Assembly (NCBI RefSeq): GCF_014334055.1
Contig: NZ_CP060490.1
Coordinates: 1,550,001 to 1,614,000, forward strand
Length of the DNA stretch: 64,000 nucleotides
Reading direction: 5' to 3'
DNA from: Oscillibacter hominis
GTDB lineage: Bacteria > Bacillota > Clostridia > Oscillospirales > Oscillospiraceae
Every line of letters starts with the position of its first letter. Positions within the stretch are counted from its first letter, which is position 1. Positions 15,708 to 24,894 of this stretch are shown here, piece by piece. A model generated the notes under the pieces. The model searched no databases, had not been told where the DNA came from, and was given only the letters and a program-made list of their open reading frames with translations. A program made the translations under genes and the position numbers.

Positions 15708-16345
15708 AAGAGTTCTTTGCTACGTATGGCAGCATGCTGATCAAGGCCATCGGGATCCATACCGTGTATGTGCTGATCTCTGTGGCCATCGGCTTCCTGT
15801 TAGGACTTGCCTTCGGCATCCTGCTCTCCCGGGTTCCCAAGTGGTCCGGCATCATCCTGCCGATCATCTCCATCTTCCAGACCATTCCCGGCCTGGTGTT
15901 CATCGGCGTGCTGTTCCTCTACATTGGTATGGTGCCCGCCACGATCATCATCGCCCTTTCCATCTACGCCATGTTCCCAGTGCTGAAAAACACCTACACC
16001 GGTATTTTGGGCGTGGCGCCCCAGTACGTGGAGGCGTCCAAGGGCTGCGGCATGTCCGCCGTCCAGACCCTCTTCCAGGTGGAGCTTCCGTTGGCCATGC
16101 CCACCATCATCGCCGGGCTCCGGATGTCGGCCATCTATACCGTCAGCTGGACCGTCCTTGCCTCCATGATCGGGCTTGGCGGACTGGGTGACTTCGTCTA
16201 TCAGGGCGTATCCTCCAACAACAACACGTTGATCATCGCTGGAGCCATTCCCGCCGCCATTCTCGCGATCGTGGTGGGCGCTGCCATCGACCTGCTGCAA
16301 AAGAGGGTCACGCCTCACGGCATGCGTAAGGAGGTGGGCAAATGA
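15704..16345 (+). CDS. opuCB: Osmoprotectant ABC transporter permease
   Basis: The 213-residue permease has five to six hydrophobic segments and the binding-protein-dependent transport signature around EASKGCGMSAVQTLFQVELP. It forms the membrane channel with the permease half of the next protein. ATGA overlaps join it to both neighbours. Confidence 0.93.
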   Translation: MKEFFATYGSMLIKAIGIHTVYVLISVAIGFLLGLAFGILLSRVPKWSGIILPIISIFQTIPGLVFIGVLFLYIGMVPATIIIALSIYAMFPVLKNTYTGILGVAPQYVEASKGCGMSAVQTLFQVELPLAMPTIIAGLRMSAIYTVSWTVLASMIGLGGLGDFVYQGVSSNNNTLIIAGAIPAAILAIVVGAAIDLLQKRVTPHGMRKEVGK

Positions 16346-17865
16346 GTTGGGCACTGGTATGGCAACACCTGTTTATTGTGCTGGCCGCCAGCGTGCTGTC
16401 CATTTTGGTGGGCCTGCCGTTAGGCGTCCTGTCCTACATGTACCCCAAGGCCCGGTCTATCATCCTGCGGATCGTTGACCTGCTGCAAACCATCCCCTCC
16501 CTGGCCCTGCTGGGCATCATCATGGTGTTCCTGGGGGCAGGAAAGCTGACGGTCATCATTGGAATCACCCTCTACTCCCTGCTGCCCATTGTGCGCAACA
16601 CCTGCTTAGGGCTCCAGGAGGTGGACTCCGGCGTCAAGGAAGCCGCCCGGGGCATGGGTATGAGCCGGTTGTACCGGCTGCTGAACGTGGAATTCCCCCT
16701 GGCTTTCCCCATGGTGTTCACCGGCGTGCGCATTGCCGTGGTCAATGCCATCGGCTCTGCCGTGTTCGCAGCCTTTGTGGGCGGCGGCGGCCTGGGCAGC
16801 ATCATCACCCGGGGCATCCGCATCCAGGACATGGGCCTGATCCTTTCCGGCACCGGCGCGCTGATGATCATCGCCGTGGTACTGGACCTGCTGATGGGCG
16901 CGTTCGAGCAGAAGATGAAGAAAACCCGGGGCGGCGGGGGCAAGCGGATGTGGATCCCCGTGGCGGCGCTGCTGCTGGCCTTTGTGCTGATCCTTCCCTT
17001 CGGCCTGCGGGATACCACCGGGGCCAACGAACTGATCCTCTATGACGGCGACTACAGCGAAACCCAGGTCATGCACCACATGATCAAAATGTTGGTGGAG
17101 GATCAGACGGATCTGACTGTCACCATCAAGGATCAGATGTCCCAGGTGAACAACTTCAACTCCCTCAAAGGCGGCAGCCACACCTGCGACATGATGATCA
17201 GCTACGACGGTACGCTTCTGACCACCTTCCTCAAGCTGGACCCGGAGGATGTGCCGGAAGGCATGTCCATCTACGACTATGCCAACGAGGTGGCTTTGGA
17301 GCGCTACGATATGCGCCTGCTGGAGAAACTGGGGTTTGACAACACCTATGCCATCGCCGTGCCGGAATCCGTGGCGGAGCAGTACAGCCTGGAAACGGTC
17401 AGCGACTTGATCCCGGTGGCAGGCCAGCTGGTCTTCGGCGCTGAGCATGAGTTCTTCACCCAGGAGGGCAGCATGAAGTTCGGCCCCTTCACCGCTTTTT
17501 ATGGCCTGAATTTCAAGGATGTCGTCTCCGTGGACGTGAGCCTCAAATATGCCGCCGCGGAAAAGGGCAGCTTTGACGTCACAGAGGTGTACGCCACCGA
17601 CGGCTTAAACCGCAAGGCCAAGCTGAAGGTGTTGGAAGACGACAAGGGCTTTTTCCCCGATTACAACGGCGCATTCCTGGTCCGGGAGGATACCTTTGAA
17701 AAATTTGCCGGCACCGCCCCCAACCTGGAGGAGGTCCTGAACCTGCTTGCCGGCCAGATCGCCAACGATGACATGGTGGAGATGACCTATCAGGTGGATG
17801 TCCAGGGCAGGGACGTGGACGATGTGGTCCGGGAATTCCTGGACAGCCGCGGCCTGTTGGGATAA
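16342..17865 (+). CDS. opuCC: Fused osmoprotectant permease and substrate-binding protein
   Basis: The 507-residue protein is a fusion. Residues 1 to about 200 are an OpuC/OpuB-type permease with KEAARGMGMSRLYRLLNVEFP; a further membrane helix (about 210-227) leads into an extracytoplasmic OpuAC-type binding domain (about 233-507) starting LILYDGDYSETQVMHHM. Tethering the receptor to the channel is known in BusAB-type importers. The solute is probably a quaternary ammonium compound. It ends at a terminator, closing the busR operon. Confidence 0.92.
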   Translation: MSWALVWQHLFIVLAASVLSILVGLPLGVLSYMYPKARSIILRIVDLLQTIPSLALLGIIMVFLGAGKLTVIIGITLYSLLPIVRNTCLGLQEVDSGVKEAARGMGMSRLYRLLNVEFPLAFPMVFTGVRIAVVNAIGSAVFAAFVGGGGLGSIITRGIRIQDMGLILSGTGALMIIAVVLDLLMGAFEQKMKKTRGGGGKRMWIPVAALLLAFVLILPFGLRDTTGANELILYDGDYSETQVMHHMIKMLVEDQTDLTVTIKDQMSQVNNFNSLKGGSHTCDMMISYDGTLLTTFLKLDPEDVPEGMSIYDYANEVALERYDMRLLEKLGFDNTYAIAVPESVAEQYSLETVSDLIPVAGQLVFGAEHEFFTQEGSMKFGPFTAFYGLNFKDVVSVDVSLKYAAAEKGSFDVTEVYATDGLNRKAKLKVLEDDKGFFPDYNGAFLVREDTFEKFAGTAPNLEEVLNLLAGQIANDDMVEMTYQVDVQGRDVDDVVREFLDSRGLLG

Positions 17866-17874
17866 CTTGAAAAG

Positions 17875-17907
17875 GAACCGTGGGAGGCCACCTCCCGCGG
17901 TTCTTTT
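17875..17907 (+). terminator. Terminator of the busR-opu operon
   Basis: A 13-bp stem (gaaccgtgggagg/cctcccgcggttc, one G-U pair) followed by T4. Confidence 0.85.
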
Positions 17908-17974
17908 GTGCAGTATTGTTAAAAAGAGCGAGATCATTCTCTTGGTTTATGCAAAAAGATGGTAAATACGACGA

Positions 17975-18003
17975 TTGACATTTGCTTCCGTCTTCTCTAT
18001 TAT
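17975..18003 (+). promoter_or_regulatory. Sigma-A promoter of the small membrane protein
   Basis: TTGACA, a 17-base spacer and TATTAT lie about 40 bases before the start codon at 18045. Confidence 0.75.
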
Positions 18004-18044
18004 AGTAAATATCTTCATAAAATCATGTGGAAAGGAGCCTCATC

Positions 18045-18290
18045 ATGACGATGTACCGCAATGCCAATCAGCGTACGTTTGCGTCTGCCTGTGATGCAGA
18101 GGCTTCTTTTTCCTGCGCTCATACTGCCGCTGTTATTCTGGACGCCATTCTGGCGTCCTTTTTTGTTATTCTGGTATGCCTGGGCATCCTTGTATCCGTA
18201 TGCCTGGTATCCCTGATTCTGGTATGCTTGATTAGCCTGCTGATTCTGGGAAAAATTCAATCGCCAAGAGAACGAGCGCTTACCGCCTAA
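18045..18290 (+). CDS. Small hydrophobic membrane protein, unknown
   Basis: The 81-residue frame has its own promoter, a good AAAGGAG site seven bases before ATG, and a terminator, so it is a self-standing unit. After a polar N-terminus of about 30 residues it is almost wholly hydrophobic, a Val/Leu/Ile/Cys-rich run of about 40 residues (two short helices or one long one), with a basic tail. The hydrophobic part is encoded by imperfect repeats of an ATTCTGGTATGCCTG-like unit. I recognise no family. The complementary frame would be Gln/Asn rich but lacks signals. Confidence 0.55.
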   Translation: MTMYRNANQRTFASACDAEASFSCAHTAAVILDAILASFFVILVCLGILVSVCLVSLILVCLISLLILGKIQSPRERALTA

Positions 18291-18304
18291 ACTGGTATGC
18301 AAAA

Positions 18305-18338
18305 AGTGGCTCTGCTCTTTTGGCAGAGCCACTTTTTT
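18305..18338 (+). terminator. Terminator between the small membrane gene and livJ
   Basis: An 11-bp stem (agtggctctgc/gcagagccact) with a loop of seven and T6 tail; A5 upstream makes it usable on both strands. Partial read-through may feed livJ, for which I see no clear separate promoter. Confidence 0.85.
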
Positions 18339-18377
18339 GTATAAATTGTCATTACATTAAAAAGGAGATCAGAAAAG

Positions 18378-19580
18378 ATGAAAAAGTTTGTGTGTCTCAT
18401 GATGGCCATGGTTATGGTCGTCGCATGCCTGGCCGGCTGCGGGAATTCCGGCAGCGCCTCCGGTTCCGGCTCTGCGTCCGGCTCCGGTGCTTCCTCCTCC
18501 GGTTCCGCCTCTGGTGCGGCCTTTAAGTTAGGCGGCACAGGCCCCCTGACCGGCGGTGCCGCCATCTACGGCAACGCCGCCTACCACGGCGCCCAGATCG
18601 CCGTGGACGAGATCAATGCCATGGGCGGCATCCAGTTCGAGCTGAAGTATGAAGACGACGCCCACGACGCTGAAAAGGCCGTCAACGCCTATAACGCCCT
18701 GAAGGGCTGGGGCATGCAGCTGTCCCTGGGCTCTGTCACCTCCAAGCCCGCTGAGGCCACCTCCGCCAAAAACTTTGAGGATCGTATTTTTGCCCTGACC
18801 CCCTCCGCCTCCTCCGTGGCAACCACCGAGGGCAAGGACAACGTCTTCCAGATGTGCTTCACCGACCCCGGCCAGGGCGCCAAGTCCGCTGAGTACATCG
18901 CCAACAAAAACCTGGGTACCAAGATCGCCGTCATCTGGAAAAACGACGATGTGTACTCCAAGGGCCTGTACGACACCTTTACCGCAGCTGCCGAGGAGCT
19001 GAACCTGGACATCGTCTCCGACACCACCTTCAATGACGGCAATGCCACCGACTTCTCCGTCCAGCTCGCCGACGCTCAGACCAAGGGAGCCGATCTGGTG
19101 TTCCTGCCCATGTACTATGACGTGGCAGCCCTGATCTTCAACCAGGCCAACTCCATGGGCTACGCGCCCAAGTGGTTCGGTGTGGACGGCATGGACGGCA
19201 TCCTGTCCGTGGAGGGCTTTGACACCTCTCTGGCCGAGGGCGTCATGCTGCTGACCCCCTTCGCCGCCGACGCCAGCGACGAACGCACCCAGGCCTTCAC
19301 CGCCAAGTATCAGGAGCAGTTCAACGAGATCCCCAACCAGTTTGCCGCCGATGCCTATGACTGCGTTTACGCATACAAGCAGGCTCTGGAAGCCGCTGGC
19401 TGCACCCCCGACATGAGCAATGAGGAACTGTGCAACGCCATGATGGAGCAGTTCACCACCATGACTTTCGTCGGCCTGACCAGCGACGAATCCGGCATGA
19501 CCTGGGAAGCTTCCGGCGCCGTCTCCAAGAGCCCCAAGGGCATGGTCATCCAGGACGGCTCTTACGTGGGCCTGGATTAA
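18378..19580 (+). CDS. livJ: Branched-chain amino acid ABC transporter substrate-binding lipoprotein
   Basis: The 400-residue protein has a lipoprotein signal peptide with lipobox LAGC (Cys about 22), a Gly/Ser linker of about 30 residues, then a periplasmic-binding fold of the LivJ/ANF-receptor type (GPLTGGAAIYGNAAYHGAQIA). It is expected to capture Leu/Ile/Val or related ligands at the outer face of the membrane. RBS AAAAAGGAG. A 169-base gap with strong hairpins separates it from livH, which usually allows excess production of the receptor. Confidence 0.93.
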   Translation: MKKFVCLMMAMVMVVACLAGCGNSGSASGSGSASGSGASSSGSASGAAFKLGGTGPLTGGAAIYGNAAYHGAQIAVDEINAMGGIQFELKYEDDAHDAEKAVNAYNALKGWGMQLSLGSVTSKPAEATSAKNFEDRIFALTPSASSVATTEGKDNVFQMCFTDPGQGAKSAEYIANKNLGTKIAVIWKNDDVYSKGLYDTFTAAAEELNLDIVSDTTFNDGNATDFSVQLADAQTKGADLVFLPMYYDVAALIFNQANSMGYAPKWFGVDGMDGILSVEGFDTSLAEGVMLLTPFAADASDERTQAFTAKYQEQFNEIPNQFAADAYDCVYAYKQALEAAGCTPDMSNEELCNAMMEQFTTMTFVGLTSDESGMTWEASGAVSKSPKGMVIQDGSYVGLD

Positions 19581-19603
19581 TCGCAATTCAAAAGCTCACC
19601 CGG

Positions 19604-19690
19604 CGGAGCGGGGCGCACAGCGCCCCCTCCGGCCCCGGGGGCCAGTGCGTATCTGAAAGGCGCCGGCGCGCCGGTACTTTTCAGATGCGC
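19604..19690 (+). other. Hairpin pair in the livJ-livH gap
   Basis: Two strong stems: cggag-(c)-ggggcgc paired with gcgcccc-ctccg (19604-19631), and gcgtatctgaaa paired with tttcagatgcgc (19647-19690) enclosing the palindrome ccggcgcgccgg. No T run follows, so they are better seen as processing or 3'-end-protecting structures than as terminators. Confidence 0.6.
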
Positions 19691-19749
19691 TCTGCTCCCG
19701 TCTTCGGGGGCTCTTCCTCCTGTCAATTTGAATCAAGAGGTGTGTGCAA

Positions 19750-20664
19750 ATGACTTTCCTCAATTTCCTGATCAACGGGATCAGTCTTGGCAGCATCTAT
19801 GCTATTATCGCCCTGGGCTACACCATGGTCTACGGCATTGCCAAGATGTTGAACTTCGCCCACGGCGACGTGATCATGGTGGGTGCGTATGTGTGCTTTT
19901 TCGCCGTGTCCACCTACTCCCTGCCGCCCCTGGTGGGGATTTTGCTGGCCGTTGTGATCTGCACGGTATTGGGCATGGTGGTGGAGCGGCTGGCCTACAA
20001 GCCGCTGCGCCAGGCTCCCTCCCTGGCGGTGCTGATCACCGCCATCGGCGTCAGCTACTTTTTGCAGAACGCCGCGCTGCTGCTTTGGACCAGCAATACC
20101 AAGATGTTCCCCAACTTCTTCACCATCACGGAGAAAACTGCGGATGGTGAGATCGTGAAAAACGGTATCCAGCTCTTCGGCGGAGCGCTGAACATCTCCT
20201 TTGTCACCATCATCACCATCGTCACCTGCCTGGTCATCATGCTGGCCCTGACCTTCTTCACCGGCAAGACCAAGATGGGCAAGGCCATGCGTGCCTGTTC
20301 GGAGGACAAGGGCGCCGCCCAGTTGATGGGCATCAATGTCAACTCCACCATTTCCCTGACCTTTGCCATTGGCTCCGGCTTGGCCGCTATCGCCGGCGTG
20401 CTGCTGTGCTCCGCCTACCCCACGCTGGTGCCCACCACCGGCTCCATGCCCGGTATCAAGGCCTTTACCGCCGCGGTATTCGGCGGCATCGGCTCCATCC
20501 CCGGCGCACTGTTGGGCGGGTTGATGCTTGGCATCATCGAAATCTTTGCCAAGGCCTACATCTCCACCCAGCTCAGCGACGCGGTGGTGTTCGCCGTGCT
20601 GATTGTCGTGCTGTTGGTCAGACCTGCGGGTCTCTTGGGCAAGCAGATCCGCGAGAAAGTGTGA
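19750..20664 (+). CDS. livH: Branched-chain amino acid ABC transporter permease LivH
   Basis: The 304-residue permease opens MTFLNFLINGISLGS and has the LivH features GYTMVYGIAKMLNFAHGD and a conserved cytoplasmic loop MRACSEDKGAAQLMGINV. ATG at 19750 follows GAGGTG; a GTG two codons earlier is possible. It pairs with LivM to form the channel. Confidence 0.94.
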   Translation: MTFLNFLINGISLGSIYAIIALGYTMVYGIAKMLNFAHGDVIMVGAYVCFFAVSTYSLPPLVGILLAVVICTVLGMVVERLAYKPLRQAPSLAVLITAIGVSYFLQNAALLLWTSNTKMFPNFFTITEKTADGEIVKNGIQLFGGALNISFVTIITIVTCLVIMLALTFFTGKTKMGKAMRACSEDKGAAQLMGINVNSTISLTFAIGSGLAAIAGVLLCSAYPTLVPTTGSMPGIKAFTAAVFGGIGSIPGALLGGLMLGIIEIFAKAYISTQLSDAVVFAVLIVVLLVRPAGLLGKQIREKV

Positions 20665-20674
20665 GGTGGGACGG

Positions 20675-21734
20675 ATGAAAAAACTCAAAACCGGCTCCCG
20701 CGTCTTCCGCCGGAACCTGATTACTTACGCGCTGGTCATCGCCGCCTATGCGGTGCTTCAGATTTTAAACGGCGCCGGCGCCGTGGGTTACTCGCTCCAG
20801 GGCATGCTGGTGCCCATCTGCGCCTATGTGGTCATGGCCATCTCCCTGAACCTGACCGTGGGTGTGTTGGGTGAGCTGAGCCTGGGCCACGCGGGCTTTA
20901 TGAGCGTGGGCGCCTTCACCGGCGTCACCGCCGCCGTCGCCCTTCAGGACCTGATCCCTCTGGCCCCGCTGCGTCTGGCCATCGCCATGCTGGTGGGCGC
21001 TGCCTTTGCGGCCCTGGCAGGATTCCTCATCGGCATCCCGGTGCTGCGGCTCAACGGAGACTATCTGGCCATTGTGACCCTTGCTTTCGGCGAGATCATC
21101 AAGAGCATCTTCAACAACCTCTATGTGGGTCTGGACTCCAGGGGGTTCCACATGAGCATCCTCAGTGACAAAACCAATCTGGCCGAGGGCGGAAAGCTGA
21201 TCATCGGCGGCCCCATGGGCATCGGCGGCATCCAGACCATCTCCACCTTCACCGCCGGCTTCCTCCTCGTCCTCATCACGCTGGCGGTGGTGTTCAACCT
21301 GGTGAACAGCCGCTCCGGCCGGGCCATCATGGCCATCCGCGACAACCGCATCGCCGCGGAGAGCATTGGCCTCAACATCACCCGCTACAAGATGATGGCC
21401 TTTGTCACCTCCGCCGCCCTGGCCGGCGCCGCAGGCACGCTTTTCGCCATGAACTACTCCACCATCGTGGCCAACAAGTTCGATTTCAACACGTCTATCC
21501 TGATCTTGGTATTCGTGGTCCTGGGCGGCCTTGGCAACATGCTGGGTTCCATCATCGCCGCCGCGGCGCTGACCATCCTGCCGGAGGCGCTGCGTCAGTT
21601 CTCCGACTACCGGATGCTGGTCTATGCCATTGTCCTGATCCTGGTGATGCTGGCCACCAACAGCCCCCAGGTCCGTCAATTCATCGTCAAAATCAGAGTT
21701 GCCATTGCAGGTAAGGGAAAGGGGGCAGCGGAAG

Positions 21735-21742
<8 letters not shown>
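20675..21742 (+). CDS. livM: Branched-chain amino acid ABC transporter permease LivM
   Basis: The 355-residue permease starts at 20675 after GAGGTGG. A basic N-terminus precedes about eight hydrophobic segments; LSLGHAGFMSVGAF and MAIRDNRIAAESIGLNI are LivM signatures. It overlaps livG by eight bases. Confidence 0.94.
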
Positions 21743-22565
<823 letters not shown>

Positions 22566-22567
22566 CA

Positions 22568-23278
22568 ATGGAAACGATTCTGAAGGTAGAGGATATCAAC
22601 GTCTACTATGGCAGTATCCACGCCATCAAAGGGGTCTCCTTTGAGGTCCGGGAAGGGGAAATCGTCACGCTGATCGGCGCCAACGGCGCCGGCAAATCCA
22701 CCACACTGAACACGGTTTCCGGCCTGCTGCACAGCAAGTCCGGCTCCATCTCCTTCATGGGCAAGCCTCTGGACCGGGTCGCGCCCCACAAGATCGTGGA
22801 AATGGGTCTGGCCCAGGTCCCCGAGGGGCGGCGGGTCTTTTTACAGATGACAGTGGAGGAAAACCTGGAGATGGGCGCTTACACCCAACCTAACTCCGGC
22901 GTGGACAGCGACCTGGAGAAGGTCTATGGCCTCTTCCCCCGGCTGAAGGAGCGCCGCAGGCAGATCGCCGGCACCCTCTCCGGCGGTGAGCAGCAGATGC
23001 TGGCCATGGGCCGCGCCCTGATGAGCCACCCCAAGCTGCTGATGCTGGATGAGCCCTCCATGGGATTGGCCCCCATCTTAGTGGAGCAGATCTTTGACAT
23101 CATCCAGGACCTGCACAAGGCCGGCTCCACCATTTTGCTGGTGGAGCAGAACGCCTTGATGGCCCTCTCCATCGCCGACCGTGGCTACGTGCTGGAAACC
23201 GGCACCATCGTCACCACCGGTACGGGAATGGAGTTGATCCAGAGCCCAGCCATCAAAAAAGCCTATCTTGGCGGATAA
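22568..23278 (+). CDS. livF: Branched-chain amino acid ABC transporter ATPase LivF
   Basis: The 236-residue ATPase has Walker A GANGAGKS, signature LSGGEQQM and Walker B LLMLDEPSMGLAP, and ends KKAYLGG as typical for LivF. It starts two bases after livG, with GGAGG inside the livG end, and closes the operon at a terminator. Confidence 0.95.
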   Translation: METILKVEDINVYYGSIHAIKGVSFEVREGEIVTLIGANGAGKSTTLNTVSGLLHSKSGSISFMGKPLDRVAPHKIVEMGLAQVPEGRRVFLQMTVEENLEMGAYTQPNSGVDSDLEKVYGLFPRLKERRRQIAGTLSGGEQQMLAMGRALMSHPKLLMLDEPSMGLAPILVEQIFDIIQDLHKAGSTILLVEQNALMALSIADRGYVLETGTIVTTGTGMELIQSPAIKKAYLGG

Positions 23279-23282
23279 AAAG

Positions 23283-23315
23283 AAAGGCGCCGTGAAGTTC
23301 ACGGCGCCTTTTTTT
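23283..23315. terminator. Shared terminator of livJHMGF and the minus-strand micro-operon
   Basis: A 14-bp stem (aaaggcgccgtgaa/ttcacggcgccttt) with a single-base centre and T runs on the plus side; A/T flanks also allow minus-strand termination. Confidence 0.85.
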
Positions 23316-23391
23316 CATCTTTTTTCCGCATTTCATCCAGTTTTTTCTGGCCCTCCATCCGCTCACGGACCAACGGCCCGGTCCGGCCCAG

Positions 23392-23496
23392 TCAGCCGTG
23401 GCAGCCGTCAACGCCGCCTTTCCCGGCCATGAACCAGGAGACCCCAATCCAAACTGCAAGCAGCACAATTCCACCAATGATCATCTGCGGCGTCAT
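23392..23496 (-). CDS. Small single-helix membrane protein, possibly read through an in-frame TGA
   Basis: The 34-codon frame reads MTPQMIIGGIVLLAVWIGVS, then WFMAGKGGVDGCHG and TGA: one membrane helix and a short Gly/Cys tail. AAAGGAGGGACGCT gives a strong start. After the TGA the same frame stays open for 30 more codons and codes a highly charged tail (RERMEGQKKLDEMRKKDEKK) that stops inside the terminator at 23299. The TGA is followed by a small hairpin (CGGACC/GGTCCG, loop starting GG). Either it is a plain 34-residue protein or a 65-residue one with recoded TGA (selenocysteine). Family unknown. Confidence 0.5.
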   Translation of the reverse strand: MTPQMIIGGIVLLAVWIGVSWFMAGKGGVDGCHG

Positions 23497-23591
23497 AGCG
23501 TCCCTCCTTTGCATTCGGCCCCGGTGTCAGGGGGAGAGATGCATCCCCATAACGGCAAGCCTTCGAATGCGATCAGCACGATGCCAGCCAT
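23493..23591 (-). CDS. Putative 32-residue small protein
   Basis: The frame reads MAGIVLIAFEGLPLWGCISP and continues PDTGAECKGGTL. It has an AGGGGAG site before ATG and its stop overlaps the next start (ATGA), implying coupling with the following small membrane protein. It lies just after the promoter at 23616-23644. No family recognised; at this length it could also be only a leader. Confidence 0.35.
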   Translation of the reverse strand: MAGIVLIAFEGLPLWGCISPPDTGAECKGGTL

Positions 23592-23615
23592 CGGTATCTC
23601 CCCTTTTACAGGAAA

Positions 23616-23644
23616 AGCATACCACATCCGCCGCACTTTGTCAG
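23616..23644 (-). promoter_or_regulatory. Promoter of the small-protein micro-operon
   Basis: Minus strand: CTGACA (23644-23639), 17 bases, TATGCT (23621-23616). It lies immediately after the stop region of the upstream hypothetical gene. Confidence 0.6.
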
Positions 23645-23647
23645 TAG

Positions 23648-24112
23648 CTATTGCAACAGCGTCCCCAACAGCAGCCTGGTACCCATCAGGGCCAAAACCC
23701 CCTCTTCCGGAAGGTGGAGCACTGTGTCCGGCAGGGGAATCTCCTGAGACTCCACAAGCACTCCGTCCACACTGCGCAGCTCCCGCTGGATGCAGAGCAC
23801 CTTCTGACCGTCACCCATGCTGGAAAAGGTCAGGCTGTCCTTTCGATCCACGCCGTAGCCCACGACCCGCTCCGCCCGGATCCTCTGCAGCAGTGCCCCG
23901 CCGCAGTCCCCGGGCACCAGCAGCGTCTCACAGGCGCAGAAGAGCCCCTTGTGCGCCTCCAGCCGTTCACAGCCCCCGCGGCTCAGCGTCAGCAAATCCC
24001 AGCGTCTGGTGGTGAGCACCTCCGGGCGCTGGGGATCGATCCAGATGACTTCCGGCGGCAGCCTTCCCGCCGCAAACAACTCCGACGCACCTAAAAATCC
24101 AGCCCGTATCAT
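23648..24112 (-). CDS. Hypothetical protein
   Basis: The 154-residue protein starts after GAGGTGAAAAC and has codon use like its neighbours, so it is probably a real gene. It is soluble, with RPEVLTTRRWDLLTLSRGGC, CETLLVPGDCGG and a basic segment QRIRAERVVGYGVDRKDSLT. The paired phrases LLTLSRGG and TLLVPGDCGG suggest a Rossmann-like alternating fold, but I recognise no family or catalytic motif. It is divergent from the DUF5662 gene. Confidence 0.6.
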   Translation of the reverse strand: MIRAGFLGASELFAAGRLPPEVIWIDPQRPEVLTTRRWDLLTLSRGGCERLEAHKGLFCACETLLVPGDCGGALLQRIRAERVVGYGVDRKDSLTFSSMGDGQKVLCIQRELRSVDGVLVESQEIPLPDTVLHLPEEGVLALMGTRLLLGTLLQ

Positions 24113-24306
24113 GTTTTCACCTCGTCTCCAGTTTGAGCGGGAAGTGCCGTTTTATACGCCGATTCTTCTTTTCGTTTTCATCCGTCCGTGTTATAATAAC
24201 CGCAAGCGCCGCTTCCCGCACTGGTATAAGCGATGCGCAAACGCTCATCCTACTATGCAGCACGCCTTAAGCGCGAAGAGCGCCCATTCCTGAGGAGGGA
24301 TTTGTC

Positions 24307-24843
24307 ATGCACCCGCTCTCTCACCTGAAAACTGTGAACCATCACCGCTATCTGGTGTGTAAATACTGCTTCCGGCTTGGGCTTTACTGGCAGGGTCTGA
24401 CCCACGACCTGTCCAAGTACTCCCCCAGGGAGTTTTGGGTTGGGGCCAAATACTACCAGGGGGACCGCAGCCCCAACGACGCCGAGCGCCAGGCCACGGG
24501 ATGCAGCACCTCGTGGCTGCACCACAAGGGCCGCAACCGCCACCACCTGGAGTATTGGATCGATTACTCCCCCAACGGCGACCACAGTATGACAGGCATG
24601 GAGATGCCGGTCAAATACGTGGCGGAAATGTTCTGTGACCGCCTGGCCGCCTGCAAAACCTACCACAAGGGGGATTACAAGGACAGCGATCCCTATGACT
24701 TTTTCATCCGGGGCAAGGATCACACCATCTTCCACGAGAACTCCTCCGCCCTGCTGGAGAAAATCCTCCTCATCCTCCGGGACCAGGGGGAGGACGCCGC
24801 TTTCGACTACATCCGGCGTGAGGTCCTGCACAACGCAAAATAG
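24307..24843 (+). CDS. DUF5662 family protein
   Basis: The 178-residue protein has many His/Asp residues in conserved spacing: HLKTVNHHR at the start, LTHDLSKYSPREF, WLHHKGRNRHHLEYW and a C-terminal ILLILRDQGEDAAFDYIRRE. This is the DUF5662 pattern (sometimes annotated as catalase). HD-like His/Asp clusters suggest metal binding; function is unknown. GAGGAGG precedes ATG, and a TATAAT at 24192-24197 is a likely -10 with a poor -35. Confidence 0.8.
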   Translation: MHPLSHLKTVNHHRYLVCKYCFRLGLYWQGLTHDLSKYSPREFWVGAKYYQGDRSPNDAERQATGCSTSWLHHKGRNRHHLEYWIDYSPNGDHSMTGMEMPVKYVAEMFCDRLAACKTYHKGDYKDSDPYDFFIRGKDHTIFHENSSALLEKILLILRDQGEDAAFDYIRREVLHNAK

Positions 24844-24849
24844 CGCGGC

Positions 24850-24885
24850 AAAAGCGGCCCAGCCTTTTCTGGCTGGGCCGCTTTT
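24850..24885. terminator. Bidirectional terminator between DUF5662 and nfnB
   Basis: A 15-bp perfect stem (aaaagcggcccagcc/ggctgggccgctttt) with a six-base loop, between two convergent genes. Confidence 0.9.
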
Positions 24886-24894
24886 CATATCCGC

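Noticed and set aside
18015..18332. Minus-strand frame with a Gln/Asn/Tyr-rich repeat protein
   Set aside because: It has no ribosome site or promoter on that strand, starts inside a terminator stem, and is the mirror of the repeated hydrophobic codons in the plus-strand gene, which has full signals.
24231..24327. Short basic peptide frame MRKRSSYYAARLKREERPFL ahead of DUF5662
   Set aside because: No Shine-Dalgarno sequence and it overlaps the ribosome site and start of the DUF5662 gene.
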